Source of the DNA: Syncephalis fuscata
Lineage: Eukaryota; Zoopagomycota; Zoopagomycetes; Zoopagales; Piptocephalidaceae
NCBI GenBank assembly: GCA_025786725.1
Contig: JAHLTZ010000105.1
Location: forward strand, 1 to 27,152
DNA length: 27,152 nucleotides
Reading direction: 5' to 3'
The notes under the pieces were generated by a model. The model was not told the DNA's origin and did no database searches. It worked only from the letters and a program-made list of their open reading frames with translations. Made by a program: the position numbers and the translations under genes. Below, one piece after another: positions 10,599 through 19,675 of the stretch. The stretch's first letter is position 1; the number at the start of each line of letters is the position of its first letter.

Positions 10599-12528
10599 AT
10601 GAAGCTTTCCATTGCCGTCGTTTGCACCATTGTCGTCGCGCTTGTGGCCGCTACAGCCATTGTGGATGCTGATCCAGCTTTAGTTCGTCGTGGTATGTTG
10701 CAATAACAATAAATATGCCATAGCATTTGCTTACCAATAATATTGCTAACTAATGATGATATTAGATTGTAAGTTGTATTGCTTATTAACTGTAATTACT
10801 CATTAATTGCATGTTATATACTATGTGTATTATTAACTTAATGCTAATAGGCGGTAAGTGATATTGTATATTACTGGCTTATAAATTAATTAATAACATG
10901 TATTACGTGTATACATAACTTAATACCATAGATGGTAAGATGTATTGTGTATTAACCGACTATGTGCTAATTTTATGTGATACATTGTGTGTATCAACAA
11001 CTTAATATAATAGATTGTAAGTCATATTGTACATTAATTGAGCATTGGCTAATTATATATTATGCACTATGTGTATTAATGATTTAATATTAATAGGCAG
11101 TAAGTAGCATTGTATGTTACTGACTTATAAATTAATTGTATACCATGTATTGTGTGTATTAACGACTTAATATAATAGAAAGTAAGTTGTATTGTATATT
11201 AACTGCCTATGCACTAATTATATATTGTGTATTATATGTATCAATAACTTGGCACTAATTACGTGTTATATATTGTGTGCATCAACAATCTTATTAATAG
11301 GCAGTAAGTGGTATTGTATATTAGTTGACTATATATTAACTGCTATTTATTAATAATACCAATTATTTAATATTAATAGAATGTAAGTGATATTGTATAT
11401 TAGCTGACCATAGATTAACTACATTGTTTACTAATGGTATTAATTATTTAATATTAATAGCTTGTAAGTGATATTGTATATTAACCGACTATACATTAAC
11501 TATACTGTTTACTAATGGTATTAATTATTTAATATTAATAGGGGGTAGGTAATATTGTATATTAACCGACTATACATTAACTATGTTATTTACTAATGAT
11601 ACCAACTATTTAATATTAATAGATCGTAAGTGATATTGTATATTAGCTAACTATACATTAACTATACTATTTACTAATTGTATTAATTATTTAATATTAA
11701 TAGTTGGTAAGTGCTATTGTATATTAAATGACTATACATTAGCTATACTGTTTACTAATGGTATTAATTATTTAATATTAATAGGCGGTAAGTGATATTG
11801 TATATTAATTGACTATACATTAACTATACTATTTACTAATGGCATTAATTATTTAATATTAATAGTTGGTAAGTGATATTGTATATTAGCTGACTATACA
11901 TTAACTATACTATTTACTAATTGTATTAATTATTTAATATTAATAGAATGTAAGTGTATTGTATATTATGTACCGTTTACTAATTATATATTATGTACTC
12001 TATGAATCAACAACATTATTGATAGATTGTAAGTATAATTTTATATTAATTGACTATGTACTGACCACATGCTATATAATGTGCGCATCAACAACTTAAT
12101 ATAATAGGCAGCAAGTAGTATTGTATATCACTTGACTATTTACTAATTATATATTGCATTTTGTGTATCAATAACTTGCTACTAATAGATAGTAAGTTGT
12201 ATTGTATACTAACTGGCTACTCACTAATTACATGCTATTTATTGTATCCATCAACAACTTAATATCAATAGAGCGTAAGTTGTATTGTATACTAACTGGC
12301 TACTCACTAACTAAATGTTATTTACTATATTCACCAACAATTTAATATTAATAGAATGTAAGTAGCATTGTATATTAATTGACTATGTACTGACCAAATG
12401 CTATATACTGTGTGTATTAATAACTTAATATAATAGGCAGTAAGTAGTACTGTATATTAATAGATTATACATTAATTATATGACATGTAATATCTTTCTT
12501 TATAAATGCAGATAACCCACAACCATAA
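10599..12528 (+). CDS. Micro-exon gene 1: secreted four-cysteine peptide built from 21 single-codon exons
   Basis: Exon 1 (10599-10692, 94 bases) encodes a signal peptide, MKLSIAVVCTIVVALVA, then AIVDADPALV and the dibasic pair RR at 30-31. It ends in phase 1 at GTATGT. Twenty-one three-base exons follow, first bases at 10766, 10851, 10932, 11014, 11097, 11179, 11301, 11380, 11461, 11542, 11623, 11704, 11785, 11866, 11947, 12026, 12108, 12189, 12272, 12355 and 12437. Each sits between TAG and GTAAGT or a close variant. The last exon 12512-12528 (after ATGCAG) ends N-P-Q-P-stop. The joined frame has 57 residues and no internal stop. After RR there are 26 residues with cysteines at 2, 5, 17 and 21 (C-x2-C-x11-C-x3-C), completed by exons 2, 5, 17 and 21. 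Only 174 of 1930 bp would be coding. Inferred: secreted, Kex2-type processed, disulfide-bonded. Function unknown; the architecture, not homology, is the evidence. Confidence 0.78.
10693..12511 (+). repeat. Tandem array of 81-bp intron/micro-exon units (array 1)
   Basis: Micro-exon spacing is 79-85 bp except one step of 122. Units from 11380 to 11947 are exactly 81 bp apart seven times running and nearly identical. Each intron is about 78 bases: GTAAGT, a GATATTGTATATTA block, a CTAAT branch-like motif (TACTAAT in the recent units, about 30 bases before the acceptor) and TTAATATTAATAG. Comparing neighbouring recent introns by eye I count about 4-9 differences in 78, while neighbouring triplets differ at 2-3 of 3 bases. 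Older units at both ends are more diverged. The array clearly grew by tandem duplication of an intron plus one codon-sized exon. Confidence 0.9.
12111..12116 (+). other. GC-AG donor within array 1
   Basis: The unit at 12108 is followed by GCAAGT instead of GTAAGT. GC is the commonest non-GT donor, and the rest of the site is a perfect consensus, as functional GC donors require. Gene 2 has the same variant at 18473. Confidence 0.65.
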
Positions 12529-12690
12529 GAGCATCAGCATCGGTAGTACAATCAAACCGCTAGTACAATACACTTTAGATATATATTCGGTAAAAATCAA
12601 GACCATTTGACAACTACGCCGTCCAGTCTATTTATATATCAAGTTTTGGCCAATGCTCTGGTTTATCCAGTCTTTAATCAATGGGATCAT
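12529..12690 (+). other. 3' UTR of micro-exon gene 1 with block conserved in gene 2
   Basis: From about 12592 to 12690 the sequence aligns with the minus strand of 17210-17111. Shared pieces are AAGACCATTTGACA, then CAAGTT, then TGGTTTAT and TAATCAATG, in the same order and spacing. This supports common ancestry of the two genes and perhaps a conserved mRNA 3' element. Confidence 0.65.
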
Positions 12691-14151
12691 TATTTTACCA
12701 CCAAGCTTGCATCTAGTTGTTTCTATTCAACTGTGCAAGTTTATTGTAATAAACCTATGGTTCCATTCTAACTATATACAATCAAATAGCTATATTTATA
12801 ATCATGTTTTATTGATATCTAAAAACCGATAATTATTAATTATTAGTCAAACTAACAAAAGACATGTACGATATATTGTATTAGCTATAGGCATAGGTTG
12901 GTATGAATAGTAGCAAAACTATTATTACCATATAGCCAAATAATATTATAAAACGAATTAAATAGAGAAATTCAATACGTGAATAGTGATAGTGAGACTA
13001 TACTGTATACAATTAACCAAGAGTAATGAACAAAATGAATTAAAATCTACTAAAAGAATACAGTTAGCAATAAAATTTTAGCTTTTGTTAATGTAATTTT
13101 TGCAATATACACTATTAATGATATAGACGGACATATAGTATATGTATACAGAATAGATATGTACAGTACAATAATAATGATAAATAAATAGCTTAATGAC
13201 CAATGACACTCACCACTCAATTTCATCTTTAATAAAGCAAATATCTTGTTTAAATGTATGGCTATTATAGCTATTTAACTGCCAAATCACATTAAATAAC
13301 CAATAGTGTACTTAATATTGTGTAAGAGTTGTTTTTATTTAGCTAATAAAAGTATTATAATATTTAGTACAAATCAAGTGGTTTAAATGATCTGTCACAA
13401 CACCCTTTTAAGCTTCTTTCGCCATGTTCCACAACTTTTTTAAATTAGAACATTGGCGTGGCTATTGTGAAATTTAGGAATGAATATTACAAATAGCTTG
13501 TTTTAGTTTATCAATGGAAAATGCCATGTTGGCGGCTTTATTTTGCATATCTTTACTCATGTTTGATACACCAGCTAGTTAATTTGAGTTGATCAAAGCA
13601 ATAACACTTTTATGTAATTCGGAATTATTTAATTGCTAAATCTTATATCTGAAACGCTCCAAGCCAGTCTAATTTTATTTTTTAATTAAATCATTTTTAT
13701 TTGCATTACACTTTATTCATTTTAATAGTTGCTTCATTAGTAGTTTGTATTTGTTTTTCAATAAAGACATTTGTTTTAACATTAACTACCAGTTCAATAT
13801 TAATACTAATTCCTACAGAACCTATTCTTGTATTATATTTTTGCGTTACATTTGCCATCAGTATATTATTGAAAGTTTTTTAAAAAGCACAATTGGCGTT
13901 GCTGTTAACATTGCTACAATTAACTAAATTACGCAAATAAGCAAAGTTTTAAATTAAAATTGTTGCATTTATTGTAATTAACTTTTTCCCTATCAGGCAT
14001 TTTTAGCTTTTTCAAAATTCCTCAATTTTGCTTTAACTTTTCTATTTTGAATTCTCAAAGCAAAATTAGTTCCAATCAAAAACATGTTATTATGTACAAC
14101 AAACATAGTCATAATGTTTTCATTGACTAATTTAAAATCTGTGAGGCCGAT
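12691..14151. other. AT-rich spacer, no gene recognised
   Basis: No motif-bearing frame is present. The overlapping 60-codon frames at 13701-13927 are hydrophobic only because the DNA is AT-rich. The region probably contains the 3' end of the gene 1 transcript. Confidence 0.5.
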
Positions 14152-14715
14152 CATTATTGTTGTTGGTTATGCGTAGAAAGATTGATTGAATATTAATAAA
14201 AGCCATTGATCGCAATTCCATATTGTTCCGCAGTTGTTATTGTTGTCAGTACGTACAGTGTGGTTTCCTTGCGTCTGAATGGTTTATTTTATTATTCAAT
14301 CTTCTACTATTGCATTTGAGCATTTTTGGTATCAAATTGGTAGGTGCAAATTATTTGCCAACCATTGATAAAACAAATGACCTCCACCATATGCAATAAT
14401 GATAAGTTGAGCGTTTTCACTAGGAAGAACTTGTGGCAACAGCTGTAACCAGAATATACGGCATACCGTTGAGGTTACTTGAACAAATATTGATGCAAAA
14501 TAAGAGAAATAAAGACTAGGAATTGAATAGTGTTTTTTATTGATGTTCAAATACACATGCTATTTATATTGTTATATTCAACATTATTGTATAATATGTT
14601 ACTGAATAGAATATTTAAAAAAATAAGACGACAAGATAGTAATGAGAAAAAGGCGGTGAAATGAGTCAATAAAAATGTGAAAATCAAAGTACAGTAGTTC
14701 CATCTTTTTAATTTA
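14152..14715 (+). repeat. Dispersed repeat, copy B (partner at 3212-3705)
   Basis: The blocks 14152-14319 and 14650-14712 match copy A. The middle (about 14330-14560) differs from copy A and carries an unexplained 74-codon minus-strand frame with no recognised motif. The right end lies within 20 bp of the stop codon of the kinase gene, so part of the second block could be that gene's 3' UTR. Confidence 0.6.
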
Positions 14716-14731
14716 AATAATACAGAAACAG

Positions 14732-16596
14732 TTAAGCATTAAATGCTGACATATCAACGGAAATACCAAATTCTTTTTGCATTGCCATATTTGCTTGTGC
14801 ATCTAAGGCATCTTCAAATCCTTGGACGTTTTGGCCCAAAAACCATGAACATATGTGTTGCCATAGACGCATTGCCACAAATGAAATGTTAATTAAAGCC
14901 ATTGTTAGTCGGAAATGAATATAAGCAAGTCGCGCCCGAGTACCACTTATAATATACTGTAACATATTTTCTTCTCGTCTTTGGCCAATAACGCGTGAGT
15001 AGGCTGGTGATATTGCTGGTCCATTCGTCGTAGATTCATTGCTATTAGAGTCGGATTGTGTTGATGTTGGCCATTCAGTCCAATCGGTGCCAAGGCCACG
15101 GGCTGCCCAATCGGCCATACGGCCAATACGATTGACTGGTGAGCCTAAAGCTTGATTATACGCACGTATCATATTCATATTGCGTCCTACAAGTATAAGC
15201 TCGCGCGGAAACTGTTGTTCGTTTATTAATAAGTCGCGGGCCCGTTTTTTTGCTTGTAGTTGCATCTCGTATACATCATGGGCTCTTATTGGCGCATTTA
15301 ACGTGGCTGCAGACTGGCCTTGTTGATAGGGGCGCATTAGTGTAGCACTGGCGAACATACCTACTTCTTTAATACCCCACTGGTGACATATCTCTGTTAA
15401 TCGGCGATGATCATTAGTAAATAGCGATTTCCATAGTTGGCAATGTTCACGACGGAAACTATCACGGCAACGAAGATACAATCCATGATCAAGTAAAACA
15501 AGCTGTGGTCGTCTCGGTGGCCCACTAGGATGAGGGCGTACTAATAAATTACCCGGATGTGGATCACCTAGAATTTACTTGCTTATTATTACAATGACAT
15601 TTGAACTAATAAATAGCTTACAATGAACAAATCCAGTTATAAATATTTGATGGGAAAATAAATCAACCATAATACGCATAATTTCTGTCATGTCGTAGTT
15701 CATCGCACGCAATTCGTCAATATCGGCCAGACGTCGACCATCGATCCATTCACAAGTAAGTACTCGATCGGCTGAATAGTCCCAAAAGACACGCGGCACA
15801 TAAACTTCCTCTCGTAGTTTTGGTTCGCTAGCAATGGCTTGTGCGCACATTTCGGCATTTCTGCCTTCGCGTGCAAAATCGATTTCTTGACGTAAATGCT
15901 CTTGTACAAATTCTCCTGCCCAGGTAATTGGTAAATCAAAAGTCCATTCAAAAAATTTCATTAGTAAAGTATGAGCACGTAAATCCCATTCAATTTGTCG
16001 TTGGATTTCTGGCTTTTGCACTTTAACAGCTACACGCGTGCCATCATTTAAAGTAGCCTGATGTACTTGCGCGATTGAAGCGGATGCGATAGGCAGCCGA
16101 TCAAAGGTGCAGAAAAGCTTTTCGGGTACATCGCCAAGCTCTTCTCTTATAATACGCTCGACTTCATCATACGATGAAAAAGGCGCGTCGTCAAGTAAAA
16201 CCTTCATTACTTTATTGTACTCGGGCGGTAGTACGGCCGATTGTAAAGCCAATGCTTGTCCGAATTTTGTATAAAGACCGCTATATTGAATATCGATTAG
16301 CGGGCCGTTTGTTTTCTATATATTAGTGTAAACGTTAATGCGTACCCGTTTTTCTGGCAAACATCGAGAATACACTCGGCGGCTCGTTGGTGCAACGCGG
16401 ATAGCTCTTCGGCTGACCGGTCAGCTTGGAAATTCCACTTGTAATCAAAAGCAAGTCGGCCGGCTCCCCAAAGAGCCCGTCCGTTGCGGCTTAGCACACG
16501 TGCGCCATACGAACGGTCCCAGGCCCAAAGAGCAGTGCCGGCAAGCGCGCACGGCATAACTGCTTTGACCGTCCAATAGCCTAGTCTCGACTGCAT
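14732..16596 (-). CDS. ABC1/UbiB-family atypical kinase, ADCK1/Mcp2-like
   Basis: Three exons (16596-16346, 16280-15622, 15567-14732) give 581 residues. Near the N-terminus is a hydrophobic segment (AVMPCALAGTALWAW). The family KxGQ motif appears as KFGQALALQSAVLPPEY near residue 88, assembled across intron 1. Later come ASIAQVHQA, the VAVK lysine near residue 170, EIDFAREGRNAE, HCDPHPGNLLV (assembled across intron 2) and DHGLY in place of DFG. This order is typical of the ADCK1 branch of the UbiB family. Those proteins are mitochondrial and take part in coenzyme Q and lipid homeostasis; localisation here is inferred. The C-terminal third has a Ser/Asn/Thr-rich insertion followed by hydrophobic stretches. 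The gene is transcribed towards gene 1 and lies between the two micro-exon genes, with no sign of a functional link. Confidence 0.92.
15568..15621 (-). other. Intron 2 of the ADCK1-like gene
   Basis: Donor GTAAGC, acceptor TTCTAG, 54 bases, phase 1. Splicing rebuilds the catalytic HCDPHPGN motif. Confidence 0.9.
16281..16345 (-). other. Intron 1 of the ADCK1-like gene
   Basis: Donor GTACGC, acceptor CAATATAG, 65 bases, phase 2. An earlier ATATATAG is passed over because only the later acceptor rebuilds KNGGLYTKFGQ. Confidence 0.87.
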
Positions 16597-17110
16597 AGCT
16601 TATAGATAGTAATCGTAGCAATCGTAGTAAATAAAATGAAAAGATGCCACTGCACGACAGCTACTTTCCTTGAGTCTTGATGCGTCATCTTTATCACGTG
16701 ATGTTCGACAGTCAAAGTAAAGTCATTCCATTTGTCGATTAGTAACTTGATAGTGACGACTTTATTTATATATAGAAGTGTTTTGTAAAAGTTTTGTTAC
16801 GTATTGTGTTTAGCCTTGCACCCAAAATATTATGGTAAATCGTTCCATCTACAAAATGGATCATTACCATTTACCACTTGAATCTATTACGTAAATTATG
16901 TTACAAATCATAATAATAAGGCATGTAACAATTTAGTAATATTTGGCCCATGATGATTAGTCGTTTTTATTTTATCCATCCATTTCAGTAGCATTTTAAA
17001 TCATTTTTAGTCGCATATATATGATAAAGGTAAAATTATGAGTTTATTACTACGAATTTGCATAGTTGAGTAAACATAACTAAGTCCAGATTTGTTGATA
17101 ATATAATAAA
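16597..17110. other. Spacer between the ADCK1-like gene and micro-exon gene 2
   Basis: It contains the E-box and otherwise AT-rich sequence. It probably includes the polyadenylation region of gene 2 and the promoter of the kinase gene. No further gene is seen. Confidence 0.5.
16693..16702. promoter_or_regulatory. Palindromic E-box upstream of the ADCK1-like gene
   Basis: ATCACGTGAT is a 10-bp perfect palindrome with the CACGTG core bound by bHLH factors of the Cbf1/Pho4/USF kind. It lies about 100 bp before the ATG. Confidence 0.5.
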
Positions 17111-17427
17111 TTCATTGATTACAAGTTGAATAAACCAAAGCATCAAATATAACTTGGTATGCGTATGGGCTAGAGGAAAACTGTCAAATGGTCTTAAGTT
17201 TTTTGATTATGTCTAAAATATATTAAACCAAAAGTTCAATCAATCTAACAGCACTAATGTTTTGCAAGCATCGATTACATTAGTTTATAAACAAAAAACA
17301 GTATGTGTTATATAATTCGTGAGTATTCAATTAATATACAACATCACTTACTGCCTATTATGTGAGGTTTTTATACATACATCACATAATATAAAATTGG
17401 CGTATAGTCAACGTGTATACCGTATTA
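17111..17427 (-). other. 3' UTR of micro-exon gene 2, with conserved block and relict last unit
   Basis: The block 17210-17111 aligns with the gene 1 3' UTR (12592-12690). Between it and the predicted stop there is one more intact-looking unit, a three-base exon at 17354-17352 with GTAAGT. The position matching the gene 1 terminal acceptor (TTTATAAATGCAG) reads TTTATAAACTAATG and has lost the AG. This fits the coding region now ending earlier. Confidence 0.55.
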
Positions 17428-19438
17428 TTAGCCATCTATTGATATTGAGTCATAGATGCACACAGTAAATAGCATGTGATTAGTGTCGAGTCGATTAATA
17501 TGCAATGCCACTTACCGCCTATTAATATTAAGTTGTCAATACACATAGTTCATAGTATATAATTAGTGCATATTTAGTTGCTATACCATGTCACTTACAA
17601 TCTATTAATATTAGTTTGTTGATGAGCACAGTTCATAGCATTTAATTAATGCATAAGCAATTAACACACAGCAGCACTTACTCTCTATCAATAACAGATC
17701 ATTGATACATGCAATACATATTATGTAGTTATTATATAGTCAATTTATATAAAACTACACTTACCGGCTATTAATATTAAGTTATTAAGGCACACATAAC
17801 AGAAAAATATAATTAGCGTATAATTAATTGATATACAATGTTACCTACGGCCTATTATAATAAATTTTAGTATACAAAGTACATGGCATATAATTAGCGT
17901 ATAGTTAATTGATATAAAATGATTCTTACAAGCTATTATAACAAGTTGTTGATGCACATGACACATATCATTTGATGAGTGTATTTCCATAAATATATAT
18001 TAGCACTTACATTCTATTAATATCAAATAGTTAAATATACACATTTTATAGCATATAATTAATTTAAGGCCAACTATGCATATATATATATATCGTCACT
18101 TACTAACTATTATATCAGTTGTTTGTAATATAGTATATGGTGGATAGTTAGCGTATAATTAGCTGATATGCAATGGCACTTACTGCCTATTATGTTATAT
18201 TGCCAATATACATATTATAAAATATATAGTCATTACATAGTTAATTAGTAAATAATAGTATTGAGAGTACACTAGCTCTCCAAACTAGCTATTATACAAT
18301 AACACTTACAAGCTATTGATGTCAAATTGTCAGATATGCGCATTGCATAGCAGCGATTAGTGTATAATTACTTAGCATATAACAGCACTTACGAACTATT
18401 GATATTAAGTTTTATGTATATAGTATCCAATGTGTAATTAGCGCATATTCAAGTGTTATTAAATAACACTTGCCAACTATTAATATTAAATTATCAAACG
18501 CACGCATTATATAGTATGTGGTTAGTGTGTGGTCAGTTAATATACAAACTACTAACAAACTATTAATATTGTGCCGTTTATACAGGCGGCAAATAGCATT
18601 TAATTAATGTATAGCTAAAAAGTATAAGTATCACTTACAGCCTATCAATTTTAAGTTATTGGTAGAAACATTATACAAAATGTAATTAGTATAGAACTGA
18701 TTAGTATACAATGGCACCTACAATCTATTATATGAGATTTTGATACACCCATATAGTATATAATTAGTTCGTATATAAGCAGTACATAGTTCCACTTACA
18801 CCCTATGAATATTGAGTTATTGGTAAAATAGTAAATAAGTGTAATTAGTACAAAGCTAGCTAGTTTACAATGTCACCTACATCCTATTATATTATATTTT
18901 AAATAAATAAAATTTATAAAATACAGTTAGCACATAGCTAATCAGTGCGCAGCTTCACTTACGTCCTATTAATATTATGTTGTTGATAGATATGACAGAC
19001 AACATGCAGTTAGGCTATATTCAATTAGTATACAGTCTCACTTACGTCCTATTAAAGTTATGTTGTTAACGCATGTAATACATAGCATATAATTGGTAAG
19101 TAATCAATTAATATAAATAACACTCACCGTCTATTGGTATTAGTTAGTTGATATAATGGCATATACCATACCATTAGTGTGCAATCAATAAATATACAAT
19201 GCTACTTACGGGCTATTGATATTAGGTTGATAAATGAATACAATAATTAGTTAGATTGCTATTAAGATACAATACCACTTACTATCTATTTATGTTGATT
19301 TGGCAAACAAAAGCAATGTTCAATTAAATCTTAATTAATATGTAATATTACTTACGTGCTATTAATGTTGATTCAGCATTGGTTAAACATAATACTAGTA
19401 AGCATAAATTATTGTTTAGTTATTTTAAGTGCACATAC
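17355..19438 (-). repeat. Tandem array of about 82-bp intron/micro-exon units (array 2)
   Basis: Spacing is 73-93 bp, mostly 80-84, with one step of 126 between the units at 18312 and 18186. The introns belong to the same family as array 1: GTAAGTGnnATTGTATA at the start, CTAATTATA in the middle, and TTAATATTAATAG or TATAATAG at the end. Array 2 is more diverged throughout than the recent part of array 1, so it looks older. Variant donors are GTGAG (19127), GTAGG (18880, 18721, 17848), GTTAG (18556) and GCAAG (18473). Confidence 0.87.
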
Positions 19439-19532
19439 GACGACCTTCTTGATTTGGCGTAGCATCCACTATGGCTATATTAGCTACAAAAGCCACGAAG
19501 AAAGTAAAAAAGACGACAATGAAAAGGTTCAT
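17428..19532 (-). CDS. Micro-exon gene 2: secreted four-cysteine peptide built from at least 23 single-codon exons
   Basis: Exon 1 (19532-19439) is 94 bases, as in gene 1, and aligns residue for residue with 16 of 31 identities, including AIVDAxP. It ends in phase 1 at GTATGT. Three-base exons between TAG or a close variant and GTAAG or variants begin (minus strand) at 19358, 19285, 19212, 19130, 19048, 18965, 18883, 18802, 18724, 18641, 18559, 18476, 18395, 18312, 18186, 18106, 18013, 17932, 17851, 17767, 17684, 17601 and 17518. A unit at 17435 has lost its donor (GCTAAT); reading through gives D-G-stop at 17430-17428, about 56 residues with no earlier stop. Skipping it and using 17354 gives a similar end. 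The RR pair is at residues 37-38, made by units 6 and 7. Then follow 18 residues with cysteines at 3, 8, 12 and 16 (C-x4-C-x3-C-x3-C). Function unknown. Confidence 0.73.
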
Positions 19533-19645
19533 GGTGATTTTGCTTGGATAGAAAAGAATCAAACCTAACACTAAAATGTATTTAGTATGAAGCAGGCAGT
19601 AGTGAATACTTGGCAAAATTAAAGGGCGGTGATGGTATTACCAAG

Positions 19646-19675
19646 GGTTTATGTGTATTTTGTGAGCTATTTAAA
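19646..19675 (-). promoter_or_regulatory. Core promoter box of micro-exon gene 2
   Basis: On the minus strand TTTAAATAGCTCACAAAATA, followed by CACATAAA, begins 143 bp before the ATG. It matches the gene 1 box at 10455 in sequence and distance. Confidence 0.7.

Noticed and set aside
10693-12511. Array read as a CRISPR or a plain non-coding satellite
   Set aside because: The variable part is only three bases and the constant part has donor, branch and acceptor signals; the genome is eukaryotic. A pure satellite would not predict a shared signal-peptide exon, promoter, 3' UTR and open frames in two arrays, though only RNA data can exclude it.
14332-14556. 74-codon minus-strand frame in repeat copy B
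   Set aside because: No recognisable family; present in only one repeat copy. Possibly an insertion remnant but not supportable as a gene.
18283-18296. An extra micro-exon (AATAG-CTA-GTTTGG on the minus strand) in the long step of array 2
   Set aside because: It lies about 20 bases after the donor of the unit at 18312, too short for an intron, and the donor is poor. Probably a relict or chance.
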